Positions 44,622-53,326 of a DNA stretch of 64,000 bases are shown here, in pieces (position 1 is the stretch's first letter; every line of letters begins with the position of its first letter). Origin of the DNA: an uncultured Eubacteriales bacterium (GTDB lineage: Bacteria > Bacillota > Clostridia > Oscillospirales > Acutalibacteraceae). The notes beneath the pieces were generated by a model that worked only from the letters and a program-made list of their open reading frames with translations, ran no database searches and was not told the origin of the DNA. The translations under genes and the position numbers were made by a program. The DNA lies in contig CAJKBQ010000015.1 of the NCBI GenBank assembly GCA_905198155.1, positions 8,704-72,703 of the forward strand, read 5' to 3'.

Positions 44622-44652
44622 GAAAACGCTATTATAATGTAGGGTTTTCCGA
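44622..44652 (+). repeat. 31-bp promoter-like repeat, copy B
   Basis: Nearly identical to the minus strand at 40437-40467. It ends one base before the stop codon of the binding-protein gene (complement of 44654-44656). Its core ATTATAAT is self-complementary, so a -10 could be read either way. Confidence 0.7.
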
Positions 44653-44653
44653 A

Positions 44654-46174
44654 TTACTTTTTGGCCGCGTACCACGCATCCAGCTGCTTTTGGCACTCAT
44701 CAATAATTTTTTGGAGTCCGGCAGCGTAAAGTTCGTCGTTCATTTGCTTAATCGTCGCGTCAACGTCTGCGTATTCACCGCTTTGGAAGCCTGAATCGTA
44801 ATTTTTGTAAATCGCTTTGCACGCAGACAGCTCCGTTTGCACGCTTTCCGCATTGAAAGAGAAACCCAGAATCGGGGATGCCTTGCTTTCGCGGTTCATC
44901 TTGTCCACTTGTTCCGCAAAATCAGCGGATTTGCCTTTCAATTGATACCCAATCAGCGTGTTGCCCATTTGGTATGCCCAGGAGCAAACCGCGTAACCGC
45001 TGTCATTAACTGGCACCGCCTGGCCGTTGTCCAGCGTGTAGTTGGCGCCTTCGATGCCGTACGCCAGCGCGTTGAACAGTTCCGGTTTGCTGTTCATCAG
45101 GTCGATCATCATGCAGGCGCGTTCCGGATTTTTGGAGGTGAAGCTGACGGACGTCATCGTTGAGCGCACGGTGTTGGTTGTCACTGTCGGTTCCCCTAAT
45201 GTGACATAAGTGCCATCAAGTCCATATTTGTCCTTCAGTGTCACTTCATATCCCGGCTGCCAGCATTCAAAACGCATCGTAATCAATCCGGATTTCGCCA
45301 ATGAGATATCGTCACCCATTGTGTAAACGTCCGGCTTGATGTACCCTTTCTGATTCCATTTACGCAGCCGTTTCATTTGATCCACATATCCGTCGAATTC
45401 CCAAATATTCATTACTTTGGTCGGATCATTCAGCGGTACGCCGATCATATCAGTCACTTGTTCAATTCCACAGAAAATATACCCTTCGGTGTAAAACAAA
45501 TTCGAGCTGCCTATGGTTGCCTTTTCCCATTTTTCGTTTTTGCTCATGTACTCGAGGATGGGTTCCAGATCGTCCAGCGTCTTAATTTTTGTCAAATCGA
45601 GTTTCATTGCATCAATGGCTTCATTCAAAATTGCCACGGAATAGTTACGCGCAGTGATTTGATAGTTCGGGATCCCGTAGCAGCCGCCGTCGACGGACGT
45701 TGCGTCCCACCACGATTCCGGAATTACTTTTCTCGTTTCGGGGAGATAGTCCCAGTAGTTATTCAGATCCAGATATGCCTTTTGCTGTACAAAATCGGAA
45801 AATCCGAAAGAGACCATTGACAGGCAGTTGTCAAACGCTTCCTGCCCTGAGAATTTCAGCTTCATTTTTTCCAGGTATTCGGACGCCTGGATCCATTCCA
45901 CGTTCAACGTTGTGTTGTCAATCAGCTTCGGCAGCACGTTTTCGTTGATGTTTTTCATCACATGTGCCGTCGCGGTTTCGTCCTGCGGCGTAATGCGCAA
46001 AATCCACTTGACCTCGTACGGGTCGAGCTTTTTGACTGCTTCGGACGAAGTCTCCGGTTTGGAATCCGTCTGCGACGGGGTCGGGGCCGCCGAGCTGGCC
46101 GGCGTTTTCGCGCATCCGGCGAAAAGCGCACACACCATCAGCACGGCAAGCGCAAGGGATAGCAATTTTTTCAT
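44654..46174 (-). CDS. Extracellular sugar-binding lipoprotein (LplA-type)
   Basis: 506 residues. Signal peptide with lipobox 'LFAGC' and lipidated Cys21, then a Ser/Thr/Pro linker ('SSAAPTPSQTDSKPETSS') and a large solute-binding domain. The C-terminal part resembles the DUF3502 region common in LplA-like proteins ('ELSACKAIYKNYDSGFQSGEYADVDATI'). It captures an oligosaccharide outside the membrane and delivers it to the two permeases encoded upstream. The ATG lies at a normal distance from GAAAGGA. No ATPase gene is present, as is usual for systems that use a shared MsmX-type ATPase. Confidence 0.9.
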   Translation of the reverse strand: MKKLLSLALAVLMVCALFAGCAKTPASSAAPTPSQTDSKPETSSEAVKKLDPYEVKWILRITPQDETATAHVMKNINENVLPKLIDNTTLNVEWIQASEYLEKMKLKFSGQEAFDNCLSMVSFGFSDFVQQKAYLDLNNYWDYLPETRKVIPESWWDATSVDGGCYGIPNYQITARNYSVAILNEAIDAMKLDLTKIKTLDDLEPILEYMSKNEKWEKATIGSSNLFYTEGYIFCGIEQVTDMIGVPLNDPTKVMNIWEFDGYVDQMKRLRKWNQKGYIKPDVYTMGDDISLAKSGLITMRFECWQPGYEVTLKDKYGLDGTYVTLGEPTVTTNTVRSTMTSVSFTSKNPERACMMIDLMNSKPELFNALAYGIEGANYTLDNGQAVPVNDSGYAVCSWAYQMGNTLIGYQLKGKSADFAEQVDKMNRESKASPILGFSFNAESVQTELSACKAIYKNYDSGFQSGEYADVDATIKQMNDELYAAGLQKIIDECQKQLDAWYAAKK

Positions 46175-46242
46175 AGAAAAACGAGTCCTTTCTTCGTTTT
46201 ATTTTGATAAACACGGCGCTAGCTTCCGTGAATTACCCAGAA

Positions 46243-47136
46243 TTATCCTTTGACCGCGCCGGACGAAATCCCGCGCACAAAGTACTTTTGGAAAAATGGG
46301 AAAACCATGAGCATCGGCCCGAATACGATGACCGCGGATGCAAATTTGACGGAATCGGAGATAACCGCGTTCGGGTCATACGACTGTGTATACTGCATCT
46401 CGCTGCGGAGCAGCTCCGCCTCTTTCAGCAAACGGTACAAATAATATTGCAGCATCTGGTCTTTTGCTTTTGAAATATACAACATAGAGCTTTGCCATTG
46501 GTTCCAATACCCAAGTGTCATCAGCAGCGCCATCGTCGCCAATGCAGGCTTGGCCATCGGCAGCATCACCGAGCGGAAAATGCGGAATTCGTTCGCACCG
46601 TCGATGGTCGCCGCCTCGATCACTTCGCCGGGCGTGTCGTAAAAGAAGGTGCGCAGCAGGATCACGTTCCAGCAACTGACCAAACTGGGCAAAATGAGCG
46701 CCAGGACGTTGTCTTTCAAATGGTAATACTGCGTCATCAAAATGTAGTTCGGGATCATCCCGGCGTTGAACAGCATCGCAAAAAACACCAAGAAGCTGAC
46801 CGGACGCTGGAATTTGTAATCGCGCCGCGTGAGCACGTACGACAGCATCGCCGTCACGATCAGCCCGACGGCCGTCCCAACAATCGTGACAAAAATCGTC
46901 ACTTTGTAGGAACTTGCGATCACTTTTCCGGATTTCATCAAATATTCGTACGCGTACAGCGACCATTTGACCGGCGTGAACGAGTATCCGCGTTCCAAAA
47001 AGCTGGTCGGATCAGAAAACGACAGGATCACCAGCAGCACCAGCGGCACCGTCGTGGACAGCGACAGGAAAATGAACACCGCGTGCGTTAAAATCATGAA
47101 CGGCCGGAACTTTTTCTTCTTATGCAACGTTTCCAT
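46243..47136 (-). CDS. Sugar ABC transporter permease (LplC/YtcP-like)
   Basis: 297 residues, six membrane helices. The ABC-permease EAA loop 'EVIEAATIDGANEFRIFRS' followed by 'LPMAKPALATMALLM' contacts the ATPase. The N-terminal 'FIFLSLSTTVPLVLLVILSFS' and C-terminal 'KYFVRGISSGAVKG' are typical of LplC/YtcP permeases. Start at 47136 with GGGAGGA about 10 nt upstream. 17 nt from the LplB-like gene and 68 nt before the binding-protein gene, all one operon. Confidence 0.93.
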   Translation of the reverse strand: METLHKKKKFRPFMILTHAVFIFLSLSTTVPLVLLVILSFSDPTSFLERGYSFTPVKWSLYAYEYLMKSGKVIASSYKVTIFVTIVGTAVGLIVTAMLSYVLTRRDYKFQRPVSFLVFFAMLFNAGMIPNYILMTQYYHLKDNVLALILPSLVSCWNVILLRTFFYDTPGEVIEAATIDGANEFRIFRSVMLPMAKPALATMALLMTLGYWNQWQSSMLYISKAKDQMLQYYLYRLLKEAELLRSEMQYTQSYDPNAVISDSVKFASAVIVFGPMLMVFPFFQKYFVRGISSGAVKG

Positions 47137-47153
47137 GTCAAATGCGTCCTCCC

Positions 47154-48104
47154 TTAGTACATCGCGCTGCGTGCGCCGAATTTGCTGCGGATGAATTTGT
47201 TCGCGCCGATCACCAGCAGGAACCCGGCGACCGATTGGAACAGTCCGGCTGCCGCCGCCTGCCCTACGCCCGCGCTGCCAAGCAGGGCGGAATATACATA
47301 AGTATCCAACACATTCGACACATTTTTGAGGTAACTGCTTTCCATCGGCAGCATCCAAAATTGGGAGAAATCTGCGTTAAAAATGCGTCCCAACGCGTTC
47401 AGCAGGTTGATTAAAATGATCGGCGACAGGCACGGCACCGTGATGTAGCGGATTTTCTGCCCGCGCGACGCGCCGTCGATCTCGGCGGCTTCGTAGTAAC
47501 TGGGGTCGATGTTCAGGATATAGGCGTAATACAGCAGCGTCGAATATCCAAATCCTTTCCAGAAATGCATGATAATGTGAATCCACGGCCAAAATTCCGG
47601 TTCGTTGTAAAACTTGATCTTCTCATGCCCCAGGTTTTGCAGTAAACCGTTGACCATTCCGTTGCCGTTTGCCAGGAAGGCATAGACTAAATATGTTACA
47701 ATTGTCCAAGAGAGAAAATACGGAATGAAAATTAATGTCTGATACGCTTTCAGCGCGAACCGGTTCCGCACCTCGTACAGCATGATCGCCAGCAGGATGC
47801 TCCCCACCAGCCCGGTCACGATGAACGCAAGGTTGTACAATACCGTGTTCGCCAACGCGCGCAGCGATACGTTTGTGATGAACACAAAACGGAAATTTTC
47901 CAACCCAAACCATGGGCTTCCGAATATTCCATCCCTAAAATTGAAATTTTTGAACGCCATGATAATGCCGGGCATCGCAACATAATGAAACGCGATCAGC
48001 AGCAACAGCGCCGGAAGCGCCAGCACGGTCAGCTCGATGGTTTTCTGCGTGTCCTTGCCGAACCGTCGCCGGCCCGCCGCACGCACCCCCGCCTTGCTTT
48101 GCAT
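47154..48104 (-). CDS. Sugar ABC transporter permease (LplB-like)
   Basis: 316 residues, six membrane helices. EAA loop: 'YYEAAEIDGASRGQKIRYI' and 'VPCLSPIILINLLNALG'. 'FKNFNFRDGIFGSPWFGLENF' is the typical first loop of LplB/YteP permeases. ATG 48104 is preferred, with GGAG 10 nt upstream. The in-frame GTG at 48113 has it 1 nt away. First gene of the transporter operon, under the promoter at 48157-48185. Confidence 0.93.
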   Translation of the reverse strand: MQSKAGVRAAGRRRFGKDTQKTIELTVLALPALLLLIAFHYVAMPGIIMAFKNFNFRDGIFGSPWFGLENFRFVFITNVSLRALANTVLYNLAFIVTGLVGSILLAIMLYEVRNRFALKAYQTLIFIPYFLSWTIVTYLVYAFLANGNGMVNGLLQNLGHEKIKFYNEPEFWPWIHIIMHFWKGFGYSTLLYYAYILNIDPSYYEAAEIDGASRGQKIRYITVPCLSPIILINLLNALGRIFNADFSQFWMLPMESSYLKNVSNVLDTYVYSALLGSAGVGQAAAAGLFQSVAGFLLVIGANKFIRSKFGARSAMY

Positions 48105-48156
48105 GGGATCCACACTCCTCGTTTGAAATTCGCCCCGTCGCCGGGTGTCTGCCGAT

Positions 48157-48185
48157 ATCGTACCACACTTCGGCCCAAATGTCTA
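48157..48185 (-). promoter_or_regulatory. Promoter of the sugar transporter operon
   Basis: On the minus strand TAGACA (48180-48185), 17-bp spacer, TACGAT (48157-48162). The rest of the 318-bp gap 48105-48422 holds the upstream terminator and no gene. Confidence 0.65.
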
Positions 48186-48331
48186 CTGTGTTTTCGTCCG
48201 ATTTCTGTGTTCTGATTCACTTTTTGCGCGAAAATCGCGATTTTTTTGAAAAAAGCGCGGAATACAATGTGAATATTTGGTTGTCAAATGATATTCGCCC
48301 ACTTATTTCTAATTTGCCCCATTTGAATTGT

Positions 48332-48377
48332 AAAAAAATCACACGTCCGATTGTGTGCCCGAACGTGCGATTTTTTG
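48332..48377 (-). terminator. Terminator after the Gfo/Idh gene
   Basis: On the minus strand AAAATCGCACGT pairs with ACGTGTGATTTT (one mismatch) around a 17-nt loop, then seven T. Confidence 0.8.
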
Positions 48378-48422
48378 TATAATTGTGATTGTTTTGGGGT
48401 TTGTTACCACTACGGCTGCGCG

Positions 48423-49580
48423 TCACCCTTCATATAGATAGAGATTCCGTTCATCGCACGCGCCGCCCTGGTGCGAAGCCGCGATCGGCGCGGGCCGCTC
48501 GAACGTCGTGGTCAGCGTGCGGAACTGCCCGTCGCGCCCGCTGTCCAGAATGCCGCGCTGCACCTCCAGCGCATGAAGTCCCATTTCTGCCGATAACCGG
48601 TGCGGCCGGTTCGTCCGAATCGCCCACGCCATGTCTGCCGCACCGATTCCGCGGTAGCTCGGCTGGTCGCCGTACGGATGCGTGATCGGAAATTCCAATT
48701 TTTCCGATCCGTTGGTGCGGTAATACAGGTGATCGTTAAACATATTCGGGTCGCCGAGGAACAATGTCCCGTCCGTGCCATAAATTTCGAACGCATTTTC
48801 ATCGCCGCCGCGGCATTCGGACGTGATGGCCATCGTGGCGTGGAATCCGCAGCGAAATTCGAGCGCGCCAATGATCGTGTTTTCGGTGTCCACGAAGTAC
48901 GGCTCGTCAAATTTGCTGTGGCGCGGGTTCAGGTATGGTCGCGTTGCGTCGCGTGTAAACGAAAAGCCGCACACGCGCGAGACGGGTCCAAAAATGTTAA
49001 ATAATGTGTGCAAATAGTACCCGCCCATATCGTACGGAATACCGCCGCCGCGCGCCATCACGGAATATTTGCGCACCGCGTCGTCCGCGTCCGACTTGAT
49101 CATCTGGTAATTTCGTGCCAGCCGGATCACACCCATCACCGGCTCGCCGATGATGCCTGCGTCAACAAATTGGCGCGCAGTTTGCATCGACCCGCCCAAA
49201 AATGTGTCCGGCGCGACGGCGAACCGCAGGTGCTTTTCATGTGCCAAATTCACCAATTTCTGCGCTTCCGACACCGTGTCCGCCATCATTTTTTCACAAT
49301 ACAGGTGCTTTCCGGCTTCCAATACCTGCCGATTGACTTCGTAATGGGACGATGCATACGTCAGATTTACAACCAATTCGACCTCCGGGTCGGCGAGAAT
49401 GTCCGCCACCGTCCGTTTCGGGATGTTGTATTTTTCGGCCTGGCGTGCGGCTTTCTCGTCCACTTGGTCAGCGCAGCCAACTACGTCAATAATTGAGAAT
49501 GTTTGGATCAGATTTTGGAGATATGTGTCACTAATCATTCCGCAGCCAATGATTGCGGTTTTTACCGGAGCAAATTTCAT
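48423..49580 (-). CDS. Gfo/Idh/MocA-family oxidoreductase
   Basis: 385 residues: 'AIIGCGMISDTYLQNLI' starts the Rossmann fold, 'HLYCEKMMADTVSEAQKLV' is in the EKP position (here EKM), and 'GGGIPYDMGGYYLHTLFNIFG' is the substrate-domain motif, followed by a full C-terminal beta sheet. NAD(P)-dependent conversion of a sugar or cyclitol is expected. GGGAGGAA lies about 9 nt before the ATG. An upstream extension of 41 codons lacks a site. It lies 19 nt after the TIM-barrel gene, and the pair is a likely two-step catabolic unit. Confidence 0.92.
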   Translation of the reverse strand: MKFAPVKTAIIGCGMISDTYLQNLIQTFSIIDVVGCADQVDEKAARQAEKYNIPKRTVADILADPEVELVVNLTYASSHYEVNRQVLEAGKHLYCEKMMADTVSEAQKLVNLAHEKHLRFAVAPDTFLGGSMQTARQFVDAGIIGEPVMGVIRLARNYQMIKSDADDAVRKYSVMARGGGIPYDMGGYYLHTLFNIFGPVSRVCGFSFTRDATRPYLNPRHSKFDEPYFVDTENTIIGALEFRCGFHATMAITSECRGGDENAFEIYGTDGTLFLGDPNMFNDHLYYRTNGSEKLEFPITHPYGDQPSYRGIGAADMAWAIRTNRPHRLSAEMGLHALEVQRGILDSGRDGQFRTLTTTFERPAPIAASHQGGACDERNLYLYEG

Positions 49581-49599
49581 ACAAAATTCCTCCCAATGC

Positions 49600-50382
49600 T
49601 CAATCCAGACCCATTTTGCGCAATGCACGGTAGCTGGTGTCAATCGCGTCAAATACGTCGCCGGTGCATTCGTCCTGTTCCACGACATACCGTTCAATTC
49701 CAATTTCTTTCGCCGCTGCCAAAATGCCCGGCCAATTCAGGTTCCCGGTCCCAACGGGCGCAAAGTTGAACGGCTTATCTTCAATCGCGCCGGTCAATGG
49801 CTGGATCGCGTAGTCTTTCAGGTGCATCGAAAACGCGCGCCCGCGGAACATTTTCAGCGCGTGCGACACTTCCAGCCCGGCGCACGTCAGCCAGAATACA
49901 TCCGGCTGGAAATACACGGCATCCGGATCTGTTTCGTTCATCAGGATGTCCATGCCATGAACATCACCAAATCGAATCCACTCAAATGCGTGAAAATGGT
50001 ACATTAAACGAATTCCCGCATTTTTGCATGCCCGACCTTCGCGATTCAGTAGCGCAGCGTACCGATGGTACCCGTCGGCGTCCTGCCGCATCTCCGCCGG
50101 AATCGAATCCGTGCGCATCACGTTTACGCCAAACACGTCGGCCTGGCGGCGTGCGTCGTCGATCTGTGCACAGATTTTTCCCGTCGGAACAAACACCGAA
50201 TCCGGACGCAGTCCGAATTCGCCCAGCAACGCCATAAACTCACTGTCATTGTAAAATGACGGCGGCGTGACTTGCAGTGTTCGATATCCAATTTCCGCCA
50301 CTCGGCGCAGCGTCTCCCGGTATTCTTCGGGCGAATTGGTATGCTTTCGCATAGTATACATTTGCAATCCAATTTGACTCAT
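49600..50382 (-). CDS. Sugar phosphate isomerase/epimerase (TIM barrel)
   Basis: 260 residues of the AP endonuclease 2-like barrel: 'IGLQMYTMRKHTNSPEEY', 'GYRTLQVTPPSFYND', 'LMYHFHAFEWIRFG', 'FQPDVFWLTCAG', 'FSMHLKDYAIQPLTG' and 'YVVEQDECTGDVFDAI' hold the usual metal-binding His, Glu and Asp residues. Relatives isomerise keto sugars or dehydrate inosose. The start at 50382 has GGAG 10 nt upstream. An ATG at 50409 lacks one. First gene of a pair with the dehydrogenase, divergent from an AraC regulator. Confidence 0.9.
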   Translation of the reverse strand: MSQIGLQMYTMRKHTNSPEEYRETLRRVAEIGYRTLQVTPPSFYNDSEFMALLGEFGLRPDSVFVPTGKICAQIDDARRQADVFGVNVMRTDSIPAEMRQDADGYHRYAALLNREGRACKNAGIRLMYHFHAFEWIRFGDVHGMDILMNETDPDAVYFQPDVFWLTCAGLEVSHALKMFRGRAFSMHLKDYAIQPLTGAIEDKPFNFAPVGTGNLNWPGILAAAKEIGIERYVVEQDECTGDVFDAIDTSYRALRKMGLD

Positions 50383-50423
50383 CTGAAACAGCTCCTTTTC
50401 AAAATTCAATGGCCTATGGCTGC

Positions 50424-50452
50424 ATTATACCATGATCCCGGCCGCACCGCAA
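50424..50452 (-). promoter_or_regulatory. Promoter of the isomerase/dehydrogenase pair
   Basis: On the minus strand TTGCGG (50447-50452), 17-bp spacer, TATAAT (50424-50429) with TGG before it. Confidence 0.7.
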
Positions 50453-50493
50453 TAGAGAATTTGCCCTTTTTGTTGTATTTTTCGGCCAAAACC

Positions 50494-50522
50494 TTGCAAA
50501 AAGGCGCAAAACGTGGTACAAT
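50494..50522 (+). promoter_or_regulatory. Promoter of the AraC regulator gene
   Basis: TTGCAA (50494-50499), 17-bp spacer, TACAAT (50517-50522). Back-to-back with the minus-strand promoter, 41 bp between the two -35 boxes. Confidence 0.75.
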
Positions 50523-50559
50523 CAGATCGGAAAATAAAACGGAGGAAAAAGAACGAAAA

Positions 50560-51321
50560 ATGCAGGAAAATGCGCCAAATATCTCGGAAATTGTAGTTAT
50601 GCCGCAGCAGTGGCAGGCGCCGCGCCGGTTCCATTACACCAACGGCCGGCCGGATCACGCGCTGTTATGGATTCGGTCTGGGGTTTTCCGGGTAAATTTT
50701 CCGGATGAATCCCACTTGACGGCGCACGCGGGCAGCCTGTTGTACATTCCGCGTAATGCGAAATATTTTGCGTCCTTCTCTGACAACGAAGTGACGCGCG
50801 ACACGCTCATTCACTTCCAGCTGTCCGACGGCGGCGCATTGGCAGACCGCACAACCGAATGGGTTTCGGACGGCGGCGCACGCTGGGCCGAGTATTTCGA
50901 CCGCGCGCAGGCGGCGTTTTCGCAGGCGCAGCGGCCGTTTTTGCTGCGTTCGGTCGTGTATGAACTGCTGGATCAGATGTTTATTCACCGATTGGCCGAG
51001 GAACAGCCCGATTATCGGCTGATCGCACCAGGGTTGCAGCTGCTCGAAGGCCATTTGCATGAAGCAATCCCCGTCGCCGCACTGGCGCGCGCGTGCTGCC
51101 TGAGCGAGCGTACATTTCGGCGCATATTCCATCGGTATACCGGGGTCAGCCCGATTCAATACCGCAACAACTTGCGTCTATCGCGTGCCAGACAGCTGCT
51201 CACCAGCGCCGATTTGTCGGTTTCCGAGATCGCAGAATCGCTTGGGTTTTATGATAGCTCCTATTTTTGCCGTTTTTTCCACGGTCATACCGGGCAATGG
51301 CCAGGTGCATTGCGGAATTAA
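50560..51321 (+). CDS. AraC-family transcriptional regulator
   Basis: 253 residues. An N-terminal cupin-type sensing domain ('GSLLYIPRNAKYFASF') precedes a C-terminal pair of helix-turn-helix motifs (about residues 160-250): 'IPVAALARACCLSERTFRRIFHRYTG' and 'VSEIAESLGFYDSSYFCRFFHGHTG'. It probably activates the divergent isomerase/dehydrogenase genes in response to a sugar. The ATG at 50560 has GGAGG 14 nt upstream, a little far. No closer start is in frame. It ends 80 nt before the convergent ManA-type gene. Confidence 0.92.
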   Translation: MQENAPNISEIVVMPQQWQAPRRFHYTNGRPDHALLWIRSGVFRVNFPDESHLTAHAGSLLYIPRNAKYFASFSDNEVTRDTLIHFQLSDGGALADRTTEWVSDGGARWAEYFDRAQAAFSQAQRPFLLRSVVYELLDQMFIHRLAEEQPDYRLIAPGLQLLEGHLHEAIPVAALARACCLSERTFRRIFHRYTGVSPIQYRNNLRLSRARQLLTSADLSVSEIAESLGFYDSSYFCRFFHGHTGQWPGALRN

Positions 51322-51338
51322 TGGGAAAAACACGCAGA

Positions 51339-51390
51339 AAAACGGCGTGAAATCCCCGCCAATTGGACGGCATATTTCGCGTCGTTTTTT
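51339..51390. terminator. Bidirectional terminator between AraC and ManA-type genes
   Basis: AAAACG-GCGTGAAAT (51339-51353) pairs with ATTTCGCG-TCGTTTT (51373-51387) with G-U pairs, 19-nt loop, T run on the plus strand and A/T run on the other. Confidence 0.8.
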
Positions 51391-51400
51391 CGACAAATGT

Positions 51401-52471
51401 TTAATTTTCAGCGCATTTTGGGCCAAACCACTCCATTACACGCATTTCGCCGTCGGCTCGGATTGAAAACGCATCATGCGAGGCCGGTACGAAAAATGTG
51501 CTGCCCGGGGAAACGGTTTCGGTACCAATTTTTCCTGTCCCTGACAGGACATATAAACCGCTGAACGTACCGTCGGCCGGTCGAATCATTTCATCATGTA
51601 CCAAATGTTCCACCAAACGAAAACAATGGGTTCGATCATACCCAATGCATTCCGTCGATATGCTGCCGTTTTGGGCCAATTTGCGCGGTTGAATTTGTGA
51701 CATTTGCCGTGTATCACCAGCAGAACGACAGGTATAGTCAAAACAGTCGAACAGTTTTTTAAATCCCAGTCCTTGGTGGCACGATTCGTCCGCGACTGCC
51801 AATCCCGACGGTGTGACGCGCTCTGTGCGAATCGTGTAGTCGGTCGGCTCCTGGATTTCCATCAGGAAGCAGCCCGCGCCGATTGCGTGCGGGACGCCGC
51901 CTTCGATCAGCCATGTGTCTCCTGGGTGAACGGAAAACCGGTGGAGGCAGGCGAGCATTGCTGGAATGTCCTGGCGGTTAAAGCAATCTTGCCAAATTTT
52001 GCGCGTCACACCTGGCCGAAATCCAAAATATATACAAGGTTCGACGCCTTTAATGGTGCGAGTTCCTAAAATATGCCAGCACTCCGTCTTGCCAAATGGG
52101 GATCCGAACAATCGCTGCGCCTGCGCGGCCGTTGGGTGAACCTGGATGGTCAGCCGCTCGGCCGAATCCAACAGCTTGACCAGCACGCCCGGCGTTGCGC
52201 CAAACTGCGCCGCGAACGCTGCACCCAGCATTTCTGCCGGGTTTGCAGCAATTTTGTTGCGCAGCGATTCGTTGTCATATGCAACGCTTAGTCCCTCCAC
52301 GATTGATTCTCGTCCGGGATTTCGTGCTGTTACCACCGATGTCAGCCATTCTTCCGGAAAATGGTCGTCGATCGCATTCGGCTCACCATGCCGCTGTCGG
52401 ATCAATCGGCCGCCCAAATAGGTTCGCCATGCGGTCGCGCCGCGCAACGGAATTGGGGTTGAATGTGCCAC
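51401..52471 (-). CDS. manA: Class I mannose-6-phosphate isomerase-like protein
   Basis: 356 residues with the cupin zinc site of type I phosphomannose isomerases: 'LTIQVHPTAAQAQRLFG', 'GKTECWHILGT' and 'LIEGGVPHAIGAGCFLMEIQEPTDYTIR'. It would interconvert mannose 6-phosphate and fructose 6-phosphate, or a related sugar phosphate. The GTG start at 52471 has GGAGG 10 nt upstream and comes 1 nt after the cupin gene's stop. A longer frame extends into that gene without a site. Last gene of the five-gene glycyl radical operon. Confidence 0.87.
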   Translation of the reverse strand: MAHSTPIPLRGATAWRTYLGGRLIRQRHGEPNAIDDHFPEEWLTSVVTARNPGRESIVEGLSVAYDNESLRNKIAANPAEMLGAAFAAQFGATPGVLVKLLDSAERLTIQVHPTAAQAQRLFGSPFGKTECWHILGTRTIKGVEPCIYFGFRPGVTRKIWQDCFNRQDIPAMLACLHRFSVHPGDTWLIEGGVPHAIGAGCFLMEIQEPTDYTIRTERVTPSGLAVADESCHQGLGFKKLFDCFDYTCRSAGDTRQMSQIQPRKLAQNGSISTECIGYDRTHCFRLVEHLVHDEMIRPADGTFSGLYVLSGTGKIGTETVSPGSTFFVPASHDAFSIRADGEMRVMEWFGPKCAEN

Positions 52472-52472
52472 G

Positions 52473-53249
52473 TTATTTTTCCTCCGCTTCAAAAGAGCGC
52501 ACGGTTCCGGTCGGAATGTGACTCGAATCGAGTCGTTTAAGCGCCAATTCGTTGTCAGGCATGAAGTCAATCCACATATAATGCATGTGGCGGTCGCCTG
52601 TTACTTCCACCCCGTGGTCTGCGCCGAGCGGAATGTGCAGGATCATATTGCCACTCATTGGGATATGTTCGCCGTCGATCAGGACATCCATGTCGTTTTC
52701 CGGGAAACTGAAGAAAAATTGGTCGAGCATTGGGTGCGAATGCGGCTTCACGAGGTCATACCCATAAGATTCCACCGATCCCAGCGAAAAACGCGGAATC
52801 ACGCGCTGCGGAATCATCATGCGGCTGATCGTTTTGGGGCTTTTGTTGCGGTCCACGTACTGGATCGAGTCCTGATACGGCACGCGAACTGGAAATTCCG
52901 TCCGATATTCGGCAAGCATTTCCGAATCTTCCGGAAAAATATCCCATTGAATTTCCAATATCTGAACATCTGTCTCCGCAACAATTGTTAAATCTGTATC
53001 CGAAGCCGGCACATAGGTGAGTCGCGTGTCATAGACATCGGTGCGGTCGGCGGTGGTAAAGGACGCTTTGCCCTGAATAAGGATCAAAATGTAGTAATAT
53101 CCGCAATTTCCCACCAATTTCAGTGTTTGGCCGGCTGGAATGGTGTGATGCACGGGGCGCGCGCCGGGGATTTCTCCTTTGCACAGCTCCACTGCCGCCG
53201 CTTTGCGACGCGAAACGTCCACTTGTTCCATGATGATTTTGTCTGCCAT
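52473..53249 (-). CDS. Cupin-fold protein of unknown function
   Basis: 258 residues with two apparent cupin units. The C-terminal one has 'HSHPMLDQFFFSFPENDMDV' and 'GNMILHIPLGADHGVEV', placing His and Glu/Asp as in metal-binding cupins. The N-terminal one ('GYYYILILIQGKASFTT', 'RLTYVPASDTDLTIV') is degenerate. This two-unit layout recalls sugar-acid isomerases such as KduI/IolB, but I would not assign one. Start at 53249 with AGGAGG 8-9 nt upstream. Between the glycyl radical enzyme (77 bp) and manA (1 nt), so part of that pathway. Confidence 0.7.
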   Translation of the reverse strand: MADKIIMEQVDVSRRKAAAVELCKGEIPGARPVHHTIPAGQTLKLVGNCGYYYILILIQGKASFTTADRTDVYDTRLTYVPASDTDLTIVAETDVQILEIQWDIFPEDSEMLAEYRTEFPVRVPYQDSIQYVDRNKSPKTISRMMIPQRVIPRFSLGSVESYGYDLVKPHSHPMLDQFFFSFPENDMDVLIDGEHIPMSGNMILHIPLGADHGVEVTGDRHMHYMWIDFMPDNELALKRLDSSHIPTGTVRSFEAEEK

Positions 53250-53326
53250 GATGTTTTCCTCCTGTGATGTTGTATTGTGTGAATTTTGGACTTGCAACAA
53301 AATGAATGCTATTCGAATTTCGGGTT

